From Deltaproteobacteria bacterium HGW-Deltaproteobacteria-14 (GTDB lineage Bacteria; Myxococcota_A; UBA9042; PHBI01): a DNA stretch of 33,653 nucleotides. Shown piece by piece: positions 25,841 through 33,561 of this stretch. A program made the translations under genes and the position numbers. The DNA lies in NCBI GenBank assembly GCA_002841945.1, contig PHBI01000068.1:1-33653 (forward strand). The letters run 5' to 3'. Position 1 is the stretch's first letter. Each line of letters starts with the position of its first letter. Under the pieces are notes generated by a model. That model was not told where the DNA came from. It did no database searches and saw only the letters and a list, made by a program, of their open reading frames with translations.

Positions 25841-25869
25841 CCGCCGCGGACCGCGGGGGTCGCGGGCGG
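25841..25869. terminator. Hairpin between convergent genes
   Basis: CCGCCGCG (25841-25848) pairs with CGCGGGCGG (25861-25869) with one bulged G, filling most of the 39-bp gap between the small protein gene (plus) and the TPR gene (minus). It is probably a two-way terminator. Confidence 0.45.
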
Positions 25870-25879
25870 ACGCCGACGC

Positions 25880-26464
25880 TCAGCGCGCGGCGTCCGGGTC
25901 GCCGCCCAGCCGCTGGATCTCCGCCGCCACCTCGGCGCGATCGGGCGCGTCCGGCCGGACCTTGAGGTAGCCCTCCCAGGCCTCGACCGCGCCAGCGTCA
26001 TCCGCCGCCTCGGTCAGCGCGACGGCGAGGTTGTACCAGACGTCGTGGCTGAACGGGTTCGACTCGAGGCTCAGCCGGTACGCCCGGGCGGCCTCGGGGT
26101 AGGCGGCGACGTCACAGAACGCGTCGCCGAGCAGGTAGAGCGCCTCCCAGTGGCCGGGGCGAAGCTTCAGCGCCGCCGTCACGAGCGCGGCCGCCCCGCG
26201 CGGGTCGCCGGCGCGCAGGCGCAGGTCGGCGCGGCGCACGAGGAACTCCGGCTCGCTCGGGGCGCCCTCGCAGGCGACGGCCAGCACGGTGTCGGCGGCG
26301 TCCGGCTGGTCGCGGTCGAGGTAGATGTCGACGAGGAGCCCGACGGCCTCCTTGTCCGCGGGGTCGCGCGCGACGAGGCGCCGCAGGCGGGCGACGGCCG
26401 CCACCGTGTCACCCGCGTCGATCGCGGTGAGCGCCTCGTTGAACAGCTCGGCCGGGTCCGTCAT
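25880..26464 (-). CDS. TPR-repeat protein
   Basis: 194 residues made largely of tetratricopeptide helices and without a signal peptide, so cytoplasmic. Repeat-like units include PAELFNEALTAIDAGDTVAAVARLRRLVARDPADKEAVG, EFLVRRADLRLRAGDPRGAAALVTAALKLRPGHWEALYLLGDAFCDVAAYPEAARAYRLSLESNPFSHDVWYNLAVALTEAADDAGAVEAWEGYLKVRPD; the Trp/Tyr, Gly/Ala and Pro positions fit the TPR consensus. It is a scaffold for protein contacts; the partner is unknown. The ATG overlaps no neighbour, and the nearest gene on the strand is the small beta-barrel gene 68 bp upstream. Confidence 0.82.
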   Translation of the reverse strand: MTDPAELFNEALTAIDAGDTVAAVARLRRLVARDPADKEAVGLLVDIYLDRDQPDAADTVLAVACEGAPSEPEFLVRRADLRLRAGDPRGAAALVTAALKLRPGHWEALYLLGDAFCDVAAYPEAARAYRLSLESNPFSHDVWYNLAVALTEAADDAGAVEAWEGYLKVRPDAPDRAEVAAEIQRLGGDPDAAR

Positions 26465-26532
26465 GCGGGCAGGACCTTACCACTCGCCCCGGAGCCGTCA
26501 TGAAAACGGCCCCCTCGACGCGCGCGCCGGGG

Positions 26533-27030
26533 TCAGGGCTGAAACGGCCACTTCACGAGGAGGCCGGCCTCGACGTCGTCGCCGTCGATCGCCGGGGAAT
26601 GCCGCCAGCGCACGTAGGCGCCGAGGACGCCGCCGGTGACGACGAGGCCGGTGCGGAGGCCGTGCGCCGGGCCGTCGGGCCCGAGCTCGGCGGTGTAGCC
26701 GAGCTCGACGCCGAAGACGAACCACCCCGCCTCGAGGCCGACGGCGACCCGCGGGCGGTCCTCCCCGAAGGCGTAGAGCGCGTCCGCGAAGATCCCGGCC
26801 CATGGGGTGCCGAAGAGGTAGACCGCGCTGATCTCGGCGCCGAGCAGCAGGCCGGAGTCGCGCGCCCCGAGCCCCGCCGTGCCGCCGACGTTCAGCCCCG
26901 CCGGGACGAACCACCCCGGCGCGCGGGCGGCGCCGCTCCCGGGCGGCGGGATGTCCGCCCGCGCGGCCGCGAGGGGCAGCGCCACGGCCAGGGCGACGGC
27001 GAGGAGAGGCGGGAAACGAAACAGCTTCAC
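26533..27030 (-). CDS. Small outer membrane beta-barrel protein
   Basis: 165 residues from a GTG with AGG 6 nt upstream; longer in-frame starts read into the intergenic region. A signal peptide (about 1-26, AAARA/DIPPP) precedes a short Pro-rich segment. The rest alternates amphipathic strands and Gly/Asp turns (GLLLGAEISAVYLFGTPWAGIFADALYAFGE, VAVGLEAGWFVFGVELGYTAELG, LRTGLVVTGGVLGAYVRWRHSPA), typical of an eight-stranded barrel. The expected terminal aromatic is present near the end (KWPFQP) though not at the final residue. It is probably an outer membrane protein of unknown specificity. Confidence 0.7.
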   Translation of the reverse strand: MKLFRFPPLLAVALAVALPLAAARADIPPPGSGAARAPGWFVPAGLNVGGTAGLGARDSGLLLGAEISAVYLFGTPWAGIFADALYAFGEDRPRVAVGLEAGWFVFGVELGYTAELGPDGPAHGLRTGLVVTGGVLGAYVRWRHSPAIDGDDVEAGLLVKWPFQP

Positions 27031-27160
27031 GCCGACCTGTCTACCCGGACAAGCACACCCGCGCAACCCATGTGCCTCGCACAACCCGTCGTTCTGCGAA
27101 CGTCATTCACCTAATGCTGTCAAACACTTATCACCTCTCGCGGTTGCACAGTCGTCGCCC

Positions 27161-27179
27161 CCGATCATAAGCTGATCGG
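27161..27179 (+). promoter_or_regulatory. 19-bp palindrome overlapping a possible -10 box
   Basis: CCGATCA and TGATCGG flank TAAGC. A CATAAG inside it could act as a -10 box with TTGCAC (27144-27149) 16 bases upstream, so the palindrome would be an operator over the core promoter of the lipoprotein gene at 27212. Its right half, ATAAGCTGATCGGA, recurs with one change at 29728-29741. Confidence 0.45.
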
Positions 27180-27211
27180 AGTCACTCTCCGTCACAGCTA
27201 GAGGTGCTCCC

Positions 27212-29665
27212 ATGCGAACTCGATTCATCGTCGGGTCACTCTGCCTTGCGATCAGCGGGTGCCTGGCCGGCACATCGCCAGACCGGCCCGAGGACGGAGG
27301 CAGCGTCATCGTCGACGTCGCGGCCCTGAACCTCGCCGGGGTCGGCGACGTCGTTTGGGACCTCGAGGTCGACAACGGCGGCGGCGACATCGTGTGGCAG
27401 CGACGGGTCACCTCCTCCCGCCACGGCGACGGTGCGGGCTCGGCGAGCTGGGTCGGCACCTGTGACGCGTCGGCCGGCGTGAGCCAGAACGTCGTCAAGG
27501 TCTGGGTCGTCGGCGTCTACGCCGCGGCGGTCGGCGACGCCGGCGCCTTCGCGTCCGGGGCCGCCAGCGGCGTAGGCGCGGTGACCGGGAGCGCGGTCGC
27601 CTTCCAGAACCCGACCGTGCCGGTCAGCGGTCCGTTGACCCAGACCGTGACGTGCGCCGCGGACCAGGACGCGCCGGTCGTGTTCGACGTGACCATCGCC
27701 CGCCCGGCGCAGCAGGGTTTCTTCGACGTCGCGGTGAGCTTCGACGACGTCTTCTGCTCGGCGAAGTTCGACTGCTGCGACGACGGCGACGGCGATGGCT
27801 GCGAGGTGGGAGAGGACATCGCGCTGCTGTTCGACGCGGCGGGCGACCGCGCGCGCACCTTCGTGCTCGGCTTCGCGTGCACCGCGGGCGCCGACAGCGG
27901 GGTCGAGACCGAGCTCTACATGGACCCGATCGAGCTCGACTGCACCTCCCCCAACAGCGGCGTCGACTTCGCCCCCGACGTCGCCATCGCGCCCACCGGC
28001 GGCCCCGGGAACCTCTGCGCGGCGGGAGACGTCGGGGCGTGCGGAGCGGTGCTGAGCGGGGCGGGGGTCGCTGACACCTGGCTCTACCAGATCGCCGCCT
28101 ATCGCGGGGCCGAGCAGCTGTCGAGCGGCGGCGAAGCCGCGCGGAAGGTCTACTGGAACCTCGCCTTCGGCGTCACGGGCGCGGTCACCGCGTGCCGCTT
28201 GCGCGCCCGCGCCACGGCCGGCGACGCGAACGACCCGCGGTCCCCCATCGACGGCGGGGTCGTCGCCGCGGGCGCGGTCTACCCCTACGTCCAGTGGGAC
28301 CTCGCCCTCGACGCGACGTGCGCCTCCGAGCCGCTGACCTTCGACGCCCCGGGCGCCGCGGTCACGGCCGCCTACACCGGCACGACGGGCGCCGAGACGC
28401 GCTTCGCCTACTACTTCGGCCAGTCGGCCGGCGTCGGCCCGTTCCAGAACCCCATCGCGGTCAGCCTCGCGCCCACCCTGGCGACGCTCGCGGTGGGCAA
28501 CAGCGTCACGTTCAGCGCGGCGGACGGCAATCCCCCCTACAGCTACGCCCTGATCGGCGCCGGGACGCTGGTCGGCGCCACCTACACCGCCCCCGCCAGC
28601 CCCGCGACGGCGACGGTCCGCGTCACCGACGCGTACGGGGTGCAAGCGGACGCCGCGATCACGGTCAACGCGGCGCTGCAGATCAGCCCCACGGCCACCA
28701 ACGTGCAGACCGATCACAGCGTCGCCTTCTCGGCGAGCGGCGGCGTCCCCCCCTATAGCTACGGCGTCGTCGCCCCGGGCGGCGGGTCCTTCGTCGGCGC
28801 GACCTTCACCGCCCCGAGCGCGGCGGCCAACGTGACCGTGCGGGTCACCGACAGCTACGGCAACACCTCCGACGCCGCGGTCACCGTCGACGCCGGCGTC
28901 GAGTACGTCATCAACAGCAACCGGACCAACTTCAACCTGGCGAGCACCCTGTCGCTGACCCAGCCCGCCGACGTGACGGTGACGATCAACGCGGGCGTCG
29001 TCATCAGCTCGAACAGCACCGGCGTCGCCGCGTTCACCACCGGCGCGTTCCCAGCGGGCACCAACCTCACCCTCATCAACCACGGCACCATCCAGGGCCG
29101 CGGTGGCAACGGCGGGCAGGGGGGCGGCACGGGCAACTCCGGGGGCTACAGCTACAACGCGAACACGGCGGGCCGCCCCGGACTCGCGGGGGGACCGGCG
29201 CTGCGCCTGCAGTGGCCGATCACCATCGACAACGGCGACGGCAACATCTGGGGGGGCGGTGGCGGCGGCGGCGGCGGTGGCGGCGGCTGGAAGGACTTCA
29301 ACTGCTGGCTGGCGGGCGGCGGCGGCGGCGGCGGCGCGGGCGGCGCGAGCGGCGGCGCGGTCGGCGACGCCACCTGCCGGGTCGGAGCCGCAGGCAACCC
29401 AGGGACGGTCGCGAGCTTCGGGACCGGGGGAGCCGGGGCCTACTACGCCTCGGACTTGTCGGCGGGAGGCGGCGCCGCGGGGGGCGCACCCGGCGCACCC
29501 GGTGGCACGGGGGGCGCGGGGGCGAAGCAGTACAGCGGCAACTACAACGGCTACTACTCCGGCGGGTCGGGGGGCGCGGCCGGCGCGGCCGTCGAGAAGA
29601 ACGGCAACGGCCTGACCTGGCTCGGGGGCAGCGGCTCGCCCCGCGTCAAGGGCAGCGTCCTGTAG
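27212..29665 (+). CDS. Lipoprotein: shared N-terminal domain, Ig-like repeats and phage-adhesin-like glycine tail
   Basis: 817 residues. The ATG follows AGAGGTG, and a canonical lipobox ISGC gives Cys17. Residues 28 to about 400 repeat the domain of the 16919 lipoprotein: SASWVGTCDA, QQGFFDVAVSF, FCSAKFDC, VLGFACTAG, GPGNL, AYRGAEQL, KVYWN, LRARATA and YPYVQW, in the same order. Next come two Ig-like repeats of about 70 residues (416-565), each with PPYSY and ending VRVTD.YG...DAA(I/V)TV. From 565 a beta region (YVINSNRTNFNLASTL ... LTLINHGTIQGRGGNGG) opens into a Gly-rich segment to the end (628-817) with runs of 12 and 8 Gly and short variable inserts. That arrangement matches T-even gp38 and tail-tip receptor-binding tips, which pack as polyglycine-II helices. 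Probable surface adhesin. Confidence 0.85.
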   Translation: MRTRFIVGSLCLAISGCLAGTSPDRPEDGGSVIVDVAALNLAGVGDVVWDLEVDNGGGDIVWQRRVTSSRHGDGAGSASWVGTCDASAGVSQNVVKVWVVGVYAAAVGDAGAFASGAASGVGAVTGSAVAFQNPTVPVSGPLTQTVTCAADQDAPVVFDVTIARPAQQGFFDVAVSFDDVFCSAKFDCCDDGDGDGCEVGEDIALLFDAAGDRARTFVLGFACTAGADSGVETELYMDPIELDCTSPNSGVDFAPDVAIAPTGGPGNLCAAGDVGACGAVLSGAGVADTWLYQIAAYRGAEQLSSGGEAARKVYWNLAFGVTGAVTACRLRARATAGDANDPRSPIDGGVVAAGAVYPYVQWDLALDATCASEPLTFDAPGAAVTAAYTGTTGAETRFAYYFGQSAGVGPFQNPIAVSLAPTLATLAVGNSVTFSAADGNPPYSYALIGAGTLVGATYTAPASPATATVRVTDAYGVQADAAITVNAALQISPTATNVQTDHSVAFSASGGVPPYSYGVVAPGGGSFVGATFTAPSAAANVTVRVTDSYGNTSDAAVTVDAGVEYVINSNRTNFNLASTLSLTQPADVTVTINAGVVISSNSTGVAAFTTGAFPAGTNLTLINHGTIQGRGGNGGQGGGTGNSGGYSYNANTAGRPGLAGGPALRLQWPITIDNGDGNIWGGGGGGGGGGGGWKDFNCWLAGGGGGGGAGGASGGAVGDATCRVGAAGNPGTVASFGTGGAGAYYASDLSAGGGAAGGAPGAPGGTGGAGAKQYSGNYNGYYSGGSGGAAGAAVEKNGNGLTWLGGSGSPRVKGSVL

Positions 29666-29886
29666 CTGGCGGGGGAGGGCCGTGGACGTCGACGCCCGTC
29701 TCGCGCTGCGTTAGGGCCCGTGCCGGAATAAGTTGATCGGATGGTCAAGGAGGCGTCGTCAGGTGCGTGTTCCCGGAAGCGAAGGCAGACCGGGCGTCTT
29801 CCGAGCTTTCGGGGACGCGCAGATTCATCGCATGCGCCGCGAGCGTGCCGGTGGGGCCGCTCGTCGGGCGGGCGGACGGGCCGCCG
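29666..29886. other. Intergenic segment of unlike composition
   Basis: 221 bp between the lipoprotein and the second hydrolase. It contains ATAAGTTGATCGGA (29728-29741), an AAGGAGG (29747-29753) without a clearly matching start, and several purine/AT patches unlike the neighbours. It reads in the hydrolase frame from a GTG at 29767, but that stretch does not look like a hydrolase N-terminus. It may hold the hydrolase promoter or a worn mobile-element end. Confidence 0.35.
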
Positions 29887-30693
29887 ATGCGCCGCGCCGA
29901 CCTCGACGGGATCGGCGTCGCTTACACCGTCGAGGGGCCCGACGGCGCGCCCCCCGTGGTCCTGGTCCACCCCTGGGCGGGGTCGACCCGGGTGTGGGAC
30001 GCCGTCGCGCCGGCCCTCGCGCGCGACCACCGCGTCATCCGGATCGACCTGCCGGGACACGGCGCGTCGGACAAGCCCGACGTGCGCTACGACATCCCGC
30101 TCGCCGCGCGCGCCGTCGAGCGGGTCCTCGACGCGCTCGGCCTGCCCCGCGTCACGCTGATCGGCAACTCCCTCGGAGGGGCCGTGGTCCTCACGGTCGC
30201 CAACGACCGCCCCGAGCGGGTCGACCGCCTCGTCCTCATCGACGCCCTCGGCGGGGGCCCCGTCCCCGCCTTCTTCGCCTTCTTCATCGACCGCTGGTTC
30301 ACCGCGCCGATGTTCTACGGCGTCGACGACGGGCTCATCGAGCGCTTCGCCGAGTGGTTCGTCTTCGAGGCGACCGGACCCTGGACGGACGCCTTCCTTT
30401 CGCAGTTGCTCAGTATGCGAGCATCGCCAGAAGGATGGGCATACAGCCGATCGGTGACGCAGTACCTTCGCAACGCAACAGGGTTCGACGCGACCCCGTG
30501 GTTGGCCTTCGTCCGCGCGCCGACGCTCGTCGTGTGGGGTGACGACGACGTCGTTATCGCGCCGAGCGCGGGGCGCCACCTCGCGGCCAGCATCCCGGGG
30601 GCGCGGCTCGAGGTGCTCGAGGGCTGCGGGCACATGCCGGAGGTCGAGTGCCCCGAGGCGCTGCTCCCGCTGTTGACGGCGTTCCTGCGCTGA
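29887..30693 (+). CDS. Alpha/beta hydrolase
   Basis: 268 residues from the ATG at 29887, which begins the family-like MRRADLDGIGVAYTVEG; a GTG at 29767 would add 40 residues of doubtful sequence. The motifs in order are the oxyanion strand VVLVHPWAGST (HP instead of the common HG), DLPGHGASDKP, nucleophile elbow GNSLGG with Ser95, Asp221 in WGDDDVVIAP and His249 in GCGHMPEVECP. The pattern fits the MhpC/BphD-like hydrolases, but the substrate is unknown. Residues about 171-202, in the lid, are encoded with a block of codons rare elsewhere in the window (AGT, CGA, GCA, GGA, CCA). It ends 8 bp from the convergent GNAT gene. Confidence 0.86.
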   Translation: MRRADLDGIGVAYTVEGPDGAPPVVLVHPWAGSTRVWDAVAPALARDHRVIRIDLPGHGASDKPDVRYDIPLAARAVERVLDALGLPRVTLIGNSLGGAVVLTVANDRPERVDRLVLIDALGGGPVPAFFAFFIDRWFTAPMFYGVDDGLIERFAEWFVFEATGPWTDAFLSQLLSMRASPEGWAYSRSVTQYLRNATGFDATPWLAFVRAPTLVVWGDDDVVIAPSAGRHLAASIPGARLEVLEGCGHMPEVECPEALLPLLTAFLR

Positions 30694-30701
30694 GGGAGCG
30701 A

Positions 30702-31478
30702 TCAGTCCTCGGGCTGCTCCGCCCGCGGCGCCGGGCTCTTCTTGGCCTTGTTCTTCTCTTTCGCCGGCGTGGACGGTCCCGCGGACCGGGGGGCGTCGAG
30801 CTTGGCGACCTTGTTCGCGCTGCCGTTCTTCGACCCCTTGCCCTTCTTGGGCGGCGCGGGCGGCGCGGGCTTGAGCGGGCGCGGCGGCAGCAGCTCGGGC
30901 TCGTGCTCGAGCTTGCGCGCGAGGAAGAGGGCGGCGTCGAGCTTGGTGAAGCTGCGCTTGCGGTAGAACTCGAGGGCGCGCTGGTTGTTCTCGGCGACCT
31001 CGAGGACCATGTGGGTGCAGCCGTGGAGGCGAGCGATGTGCTCGAGCTGCTCGAGCATGAAGCTCCCGACGCCGCGCCCCTGGTAGGCCGGGTGGGCGGC
31101 GAGCTCCTCGACGTACATCGGGCGCATGTCGCGGTTCATGAAGTAGCGCGGGTTGATCCAGTTGTCGGAGCCGGTGACGTTGAAGGCGCACTCGGCGTAG
31201 CCGACGAGGTCGCCGTCGACCTCGAAGAGGAGCTGCTCGATCCCGTCGTCGTCGTACTGCTCGACGAAGCGCTGCTTGGAGCGCGGGCGCTGGTACTCGA
31301 CCGTCTGGCGGTTGACCTCGCGGAAGGTGCGGATCAGGAACTCCCACACGCGGGTGATGTCGCGCCGGTGCATCCGCCGGACGCGGATCCGGCCGGCGTC
31401 GGCGGGCGCGGACAGCTCCCCCGCGGTCTCGGGTTCGCTGGGCTCCTGGGGCTCGTGGTCGTCATCGTGCTTCATCAT
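30702..31478 (-). CDS. GNAT-family N-acetyltransferase with Lys/Pro tail
   Basis: 258 residues. An acidic N-terminal segment (1-29) is followed by a GNAT acetyl-CoA-dependent transferase domain (about 30-190): strand RIRVRRMHRRDITRVWEFLIRTF, strands EQLLFEVDGDLVGYAECAF, motif A YVEELAAHPAYQGRGVGSFMLEQLEHIARLHGC with the QGRGVG pyrophosphate loop (133-138) and motif B ENNQRALEFYRKRSF (163-177). A disordered tail (192-258) rich in Pro, Lys, Ser and Ala ends in PAPRAEQPED. Substrates of such enzymes range from amines to protein N-termini; the tail may bind an acidic partner. Two adjacent ATG codons begin the frame without a good ribosome site. Confidence 0.87.
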   Translation of the reverse strand: MMKHDDDHEPQEPSEPETAGELSAPADAGRIRVRRMHRRDITRVWEFLIRTFREVNRQTVEYQRPRSKQRFVEQYDDDGIEQLLFEVDGDLVGYAECAFNVTGSDNWINPRYFMNRDMRPMYVEELAAHPAYQGRGVGSFMLEQLEHIARLHGCTHMVLEVAENNQRALEFYRKRSFTKLDAALFLARKLEHEPELLPPRPLKPAPPAPPKKGKGSKNGSANKVAKLDAPRSAGPSTPAKEKNKAKKSPAPRAEQPED

Positions 31479-31604
31479 GGTGGACTATGGATAGCGCCAG
31501 ACCGCGCCCGCGGCAACAGGCACCCGCACGCGGGCCAGCGCCGGTGTGCACGGCGCGATAGGCGGCTCCCGGAGAGGCCTGGGCACGGCTTCACCCCGCG
31601 AGGC

Positions 31605-32918
31605 TCAGCGGGTGCGCGGGTGGGGGCCGAAGCGGGCCTCGTAGGCGGCCAGATAGCGGGCGGCGTCGCGACCGCGGCCACAGCCGAAGCAGGCGTCGAC
31701 GAGGAGCCGGGCGGACTGCTCGCGGCTGGCCGGATCCCCGTCGAGGGCGCGGAGCAGCGGGCCGATGGCGTCGGCGGGGCGCCCCCCGAGGACGAAGGCG
31801 AGGCCGAGGTTCTCCCACAGCAGCGGGGCGAGGTCGTCGTGCTCCGGGCCGAGCCCGCGCACGGCGTCGGTGAACGCCGCGGCGGCGGCGGCGTAGTCCC
31901 CGCGAGCGAATGCGGCGCCGCCAGCCTCGTTGAAGGCGTCGAGGGCGCCGTGGGTGAGGCGCGGGACCTCGCGTGGGGCGCCCGCCGCGAGGCGTCCGAC
32001 GCTCGCGAGGGCGAAGGGGAGCGGGGCGGCCGCCGCGCGGCGGAGCTCGCCCTCCCAGCGCCACACCCACACCGCCTGGTCGGCGTCGTCGAGCCACAGG
32101 CGAACCGTGACGACGTCGCCCGCGTCGACGTGAGCGGCGGGCAGGGGGAAGAGCAGCTGGTCCCAGTGGGACTCCACGCCGGGCCCCGTCGCGAGGACGA
32201 CGCCGGGGGCGAGGTGGGCCTCGAACCACCCGGCGAGGCCGCGCAGGCGCCCCGGGCGGGTGACGGTGAAGCGGTGCTCGCCGACGAAGGCCGCGGGGCC
32301 GTCCCCGGGGCGCACGGTGGCGTGGAGGGCGGCGGGGGCGAGCAGGGCGTCGGGGGCGAGGGCGATCGGGTAGGTGCAGGCCTGGGCCACCGGCGCCAGG
32401 GCGCTGAGGTCGAAGCCCGCGACGGGGGCCTCGAAGACGTCGAGGGCCGCGAGGTGGTGCAGGGCCACCGGAGCGAGCCGGAGGTCGATGGACGCGGGGC
32501 AGGCGCGGCCCCCCGGGGCGAGCCAGCGCAGCCCGGCGCGCATCGCGTCGAGCATCATGTCGTCGGCGACGAAGCGCCCCATGAAGTCGCTCACGACGAG
32601 GTCGACGGGCTCGACGGGCGCGATCCGCCGGAGGTCCGCGCGGTGGATGGCGACGCGATCGGCGAGGCCGTTGTCGTTGACGAGGCGCTCCATGACCGCG
32701 GCGATGGGCATCGACTCGACGGCGTGGACGCGGGCGCCGCGGCGGGCGGCGAGGAGCGAGAGCAGGCCGGCGCCGGCGCCGACGTCGAGGACGACGTCGC
32801 CGGGCTTCACGAGGGCGCGGATGGCGCGCTCGTAGGCGTCGACCCGGTGCGGGTCGCCGAGCATCCGGCGGTGGTAGTCGAGGGAGCCGTCGTGGCCGCC
32901 GTGGGGGTCTTCGGACAT
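31605..32918 (-). CDS. PRMT-like methyltransferase fused to TPR repeats
   Basis: 437 residues. An N-terminal HRRMLGDPHRVDAYERAI matches the helix that opens protein arginine methyltransferases. The SAM-binding core follows: DVGAGAGLLSL (45-55), E68 at the acidic end of strand 2, and the helix N-terminal RADLRRIAPVEPVDLVVSDFMG. The double-E loop is here SDFMGRFVADD: Asp111 and Asp120, with the same spacing of nine as the two catalytic Glu of PRMT1 (144 and 153). GGRACPASIDL marks the next strand. A beta-barrel (about 205-295) contains GWFEAHL ... TGPGVESHWDQ (SHW at 250-252 for the PRMT THW loop). Residues 322-430 are TPR-like. The methyl acceptor cannot be told. AGG about 9 nt upstream supports the ATG. 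Confidence 0.82.
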   Translation of the reverse strand: MSEDPHGGHDGSLDYHRRMLGDPHRVDAYERAIRALVKPGDVVLDVGAGAGLLSLLAARRGARVHAVESMPIAAVMERLVNDNGLADRVAIHRADLRRIAPVEPVDLVVSDFMGRFVADDMMLDAMRAGLRWLAPGGRACPASIDLRLAPVALHHLAALDVFEAPVAGFDLSALAPVAQACTYPIALAPDALLAPAALHATVRPGDGPAAFVGEHRFTVTRPGRLRGLAGWFEAHLAPGVVLATGPGVESHWDQLLFPLPAAHVDAGDVVTVRLWLDDADQAVWVWRWEGELRRAAAAPLPFALASVGRLAAGAPREVPRLTHGALDAFNEAGGAAFARGDYAAAAAAFTDAVRGLGPEHDDLAPLLWENLGLAFVLGGRPADAIGPLLRALDGDPASREQSARLLVDACFGCGRGRDAARYLAAYEARFGPHPRTR

Positions 32919-33038
32919 GGGCGGAGCCTATCACCCCGCGGCGCTGTCTCAACCTCGCTGGCGATCGTCTTCAATCCCGGCGACGGCCGTCGTCTCCCCA
33001 TCCATCGCAACGCTCGCAACGCTCGACCGGAGCTCCCC

Positions 33039-33554
33039 ATGAAGCGCATCGCCGTCGCCCTGCTGACCGCCCTCCTCGCCGTGACCGCGACCTCGTCCGC
33101 CCTCGCCGAGGAGTCCGACCTGATGCGCGCGATGCGGCGGGTCGCCGACTCCACGCGCAAGCTGTCGGACAGCGAGCGCGAGCTGGTCGCGGCGCGCGCC
33201 CGCTACGAGGCCAAGATGAAGGCGCTCGCGGAGCAGGCGCGCAAGATCGCCGCGGTGCTGAAGACGAGCGACGCCGCCGCCCCGCGGCCCGCGTGGCCGG
33301 GCACGGTGAAGCCGATCCCGGGGTCCTTCCGGGCCCAGCCGGTCATCGCCAAGCCGGTCCTGCGCCGCCCCGCCGCGATGGGGCCGCTGGGCGCGAACCC
33401 CGACCCGAGGCGGCTCGCCAAGCGCGCCCCCGCCAAGCCCAAGGCGCCGTCGCGCCTCGCCGCCCTCCGCGCGCCGTCGCGCCTCGCCGCCCTACGCGCC
33501 CCCGCGCAGCCCGAGCCCGGCAGCATCTACAAGAGCCTGACGTTTCAGCGCTGA
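33039..33554 (+). CDS. Exported coiled-coil protein with Pro/Ala/Arg tail
   Basis: 171 residues from an ATG with CGGAGC upstream. A signal peptide ends near 23 (SSALA/EESD). Residues 24-75 form a charged coiled coil (LMRAMRRVADSTRKLSDSERELVAARARYEAKMKALAEQARKIAAVLK). The rest is low-complexity Pro/Ala/Arg/Lys, including a nine-residue unit APSRLAALR repeated twice, and ends in SIYKSLTFQR. No family was recognised; perhaps a periplasmic or cell-wall-binding protein. It is followed by a hairpin and a repeat element. Confidence 0.68.
   Translation: MKRIAVALLTALLAVTATSSALAEESDLMRAMRRVADSTRKLSDSERELVAARARYEAKMKALAEQARKIAAVLKTSDAAAPRPAWPGTVKPIPGSFRAQPVIAKPVLRRPAAMGPLGANPDPRRLAKRAPAKPKAPSRLAALRAPSRLAALRAPAQPEPGSIYKSLTFQR
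33444..33497 (+). repeat. 27-bp in-frame tandem repeat inside the coding region
   Basis: Two tandem copies (33444-33470 and 33471-33497) differing at one base encode the APSRLAALR unit twice, so a change in copy number would stay in frame. Confidence 0.85.
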
Positions 33555-33561
33555 ACCCCAG

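Noticed and set aside
29252..29340. GGC/GGT runs as a non-coding simple repeat
   Set aside because: They are in frame within a long coding region and encode the poly-Gly part of the adhesin-like tail.
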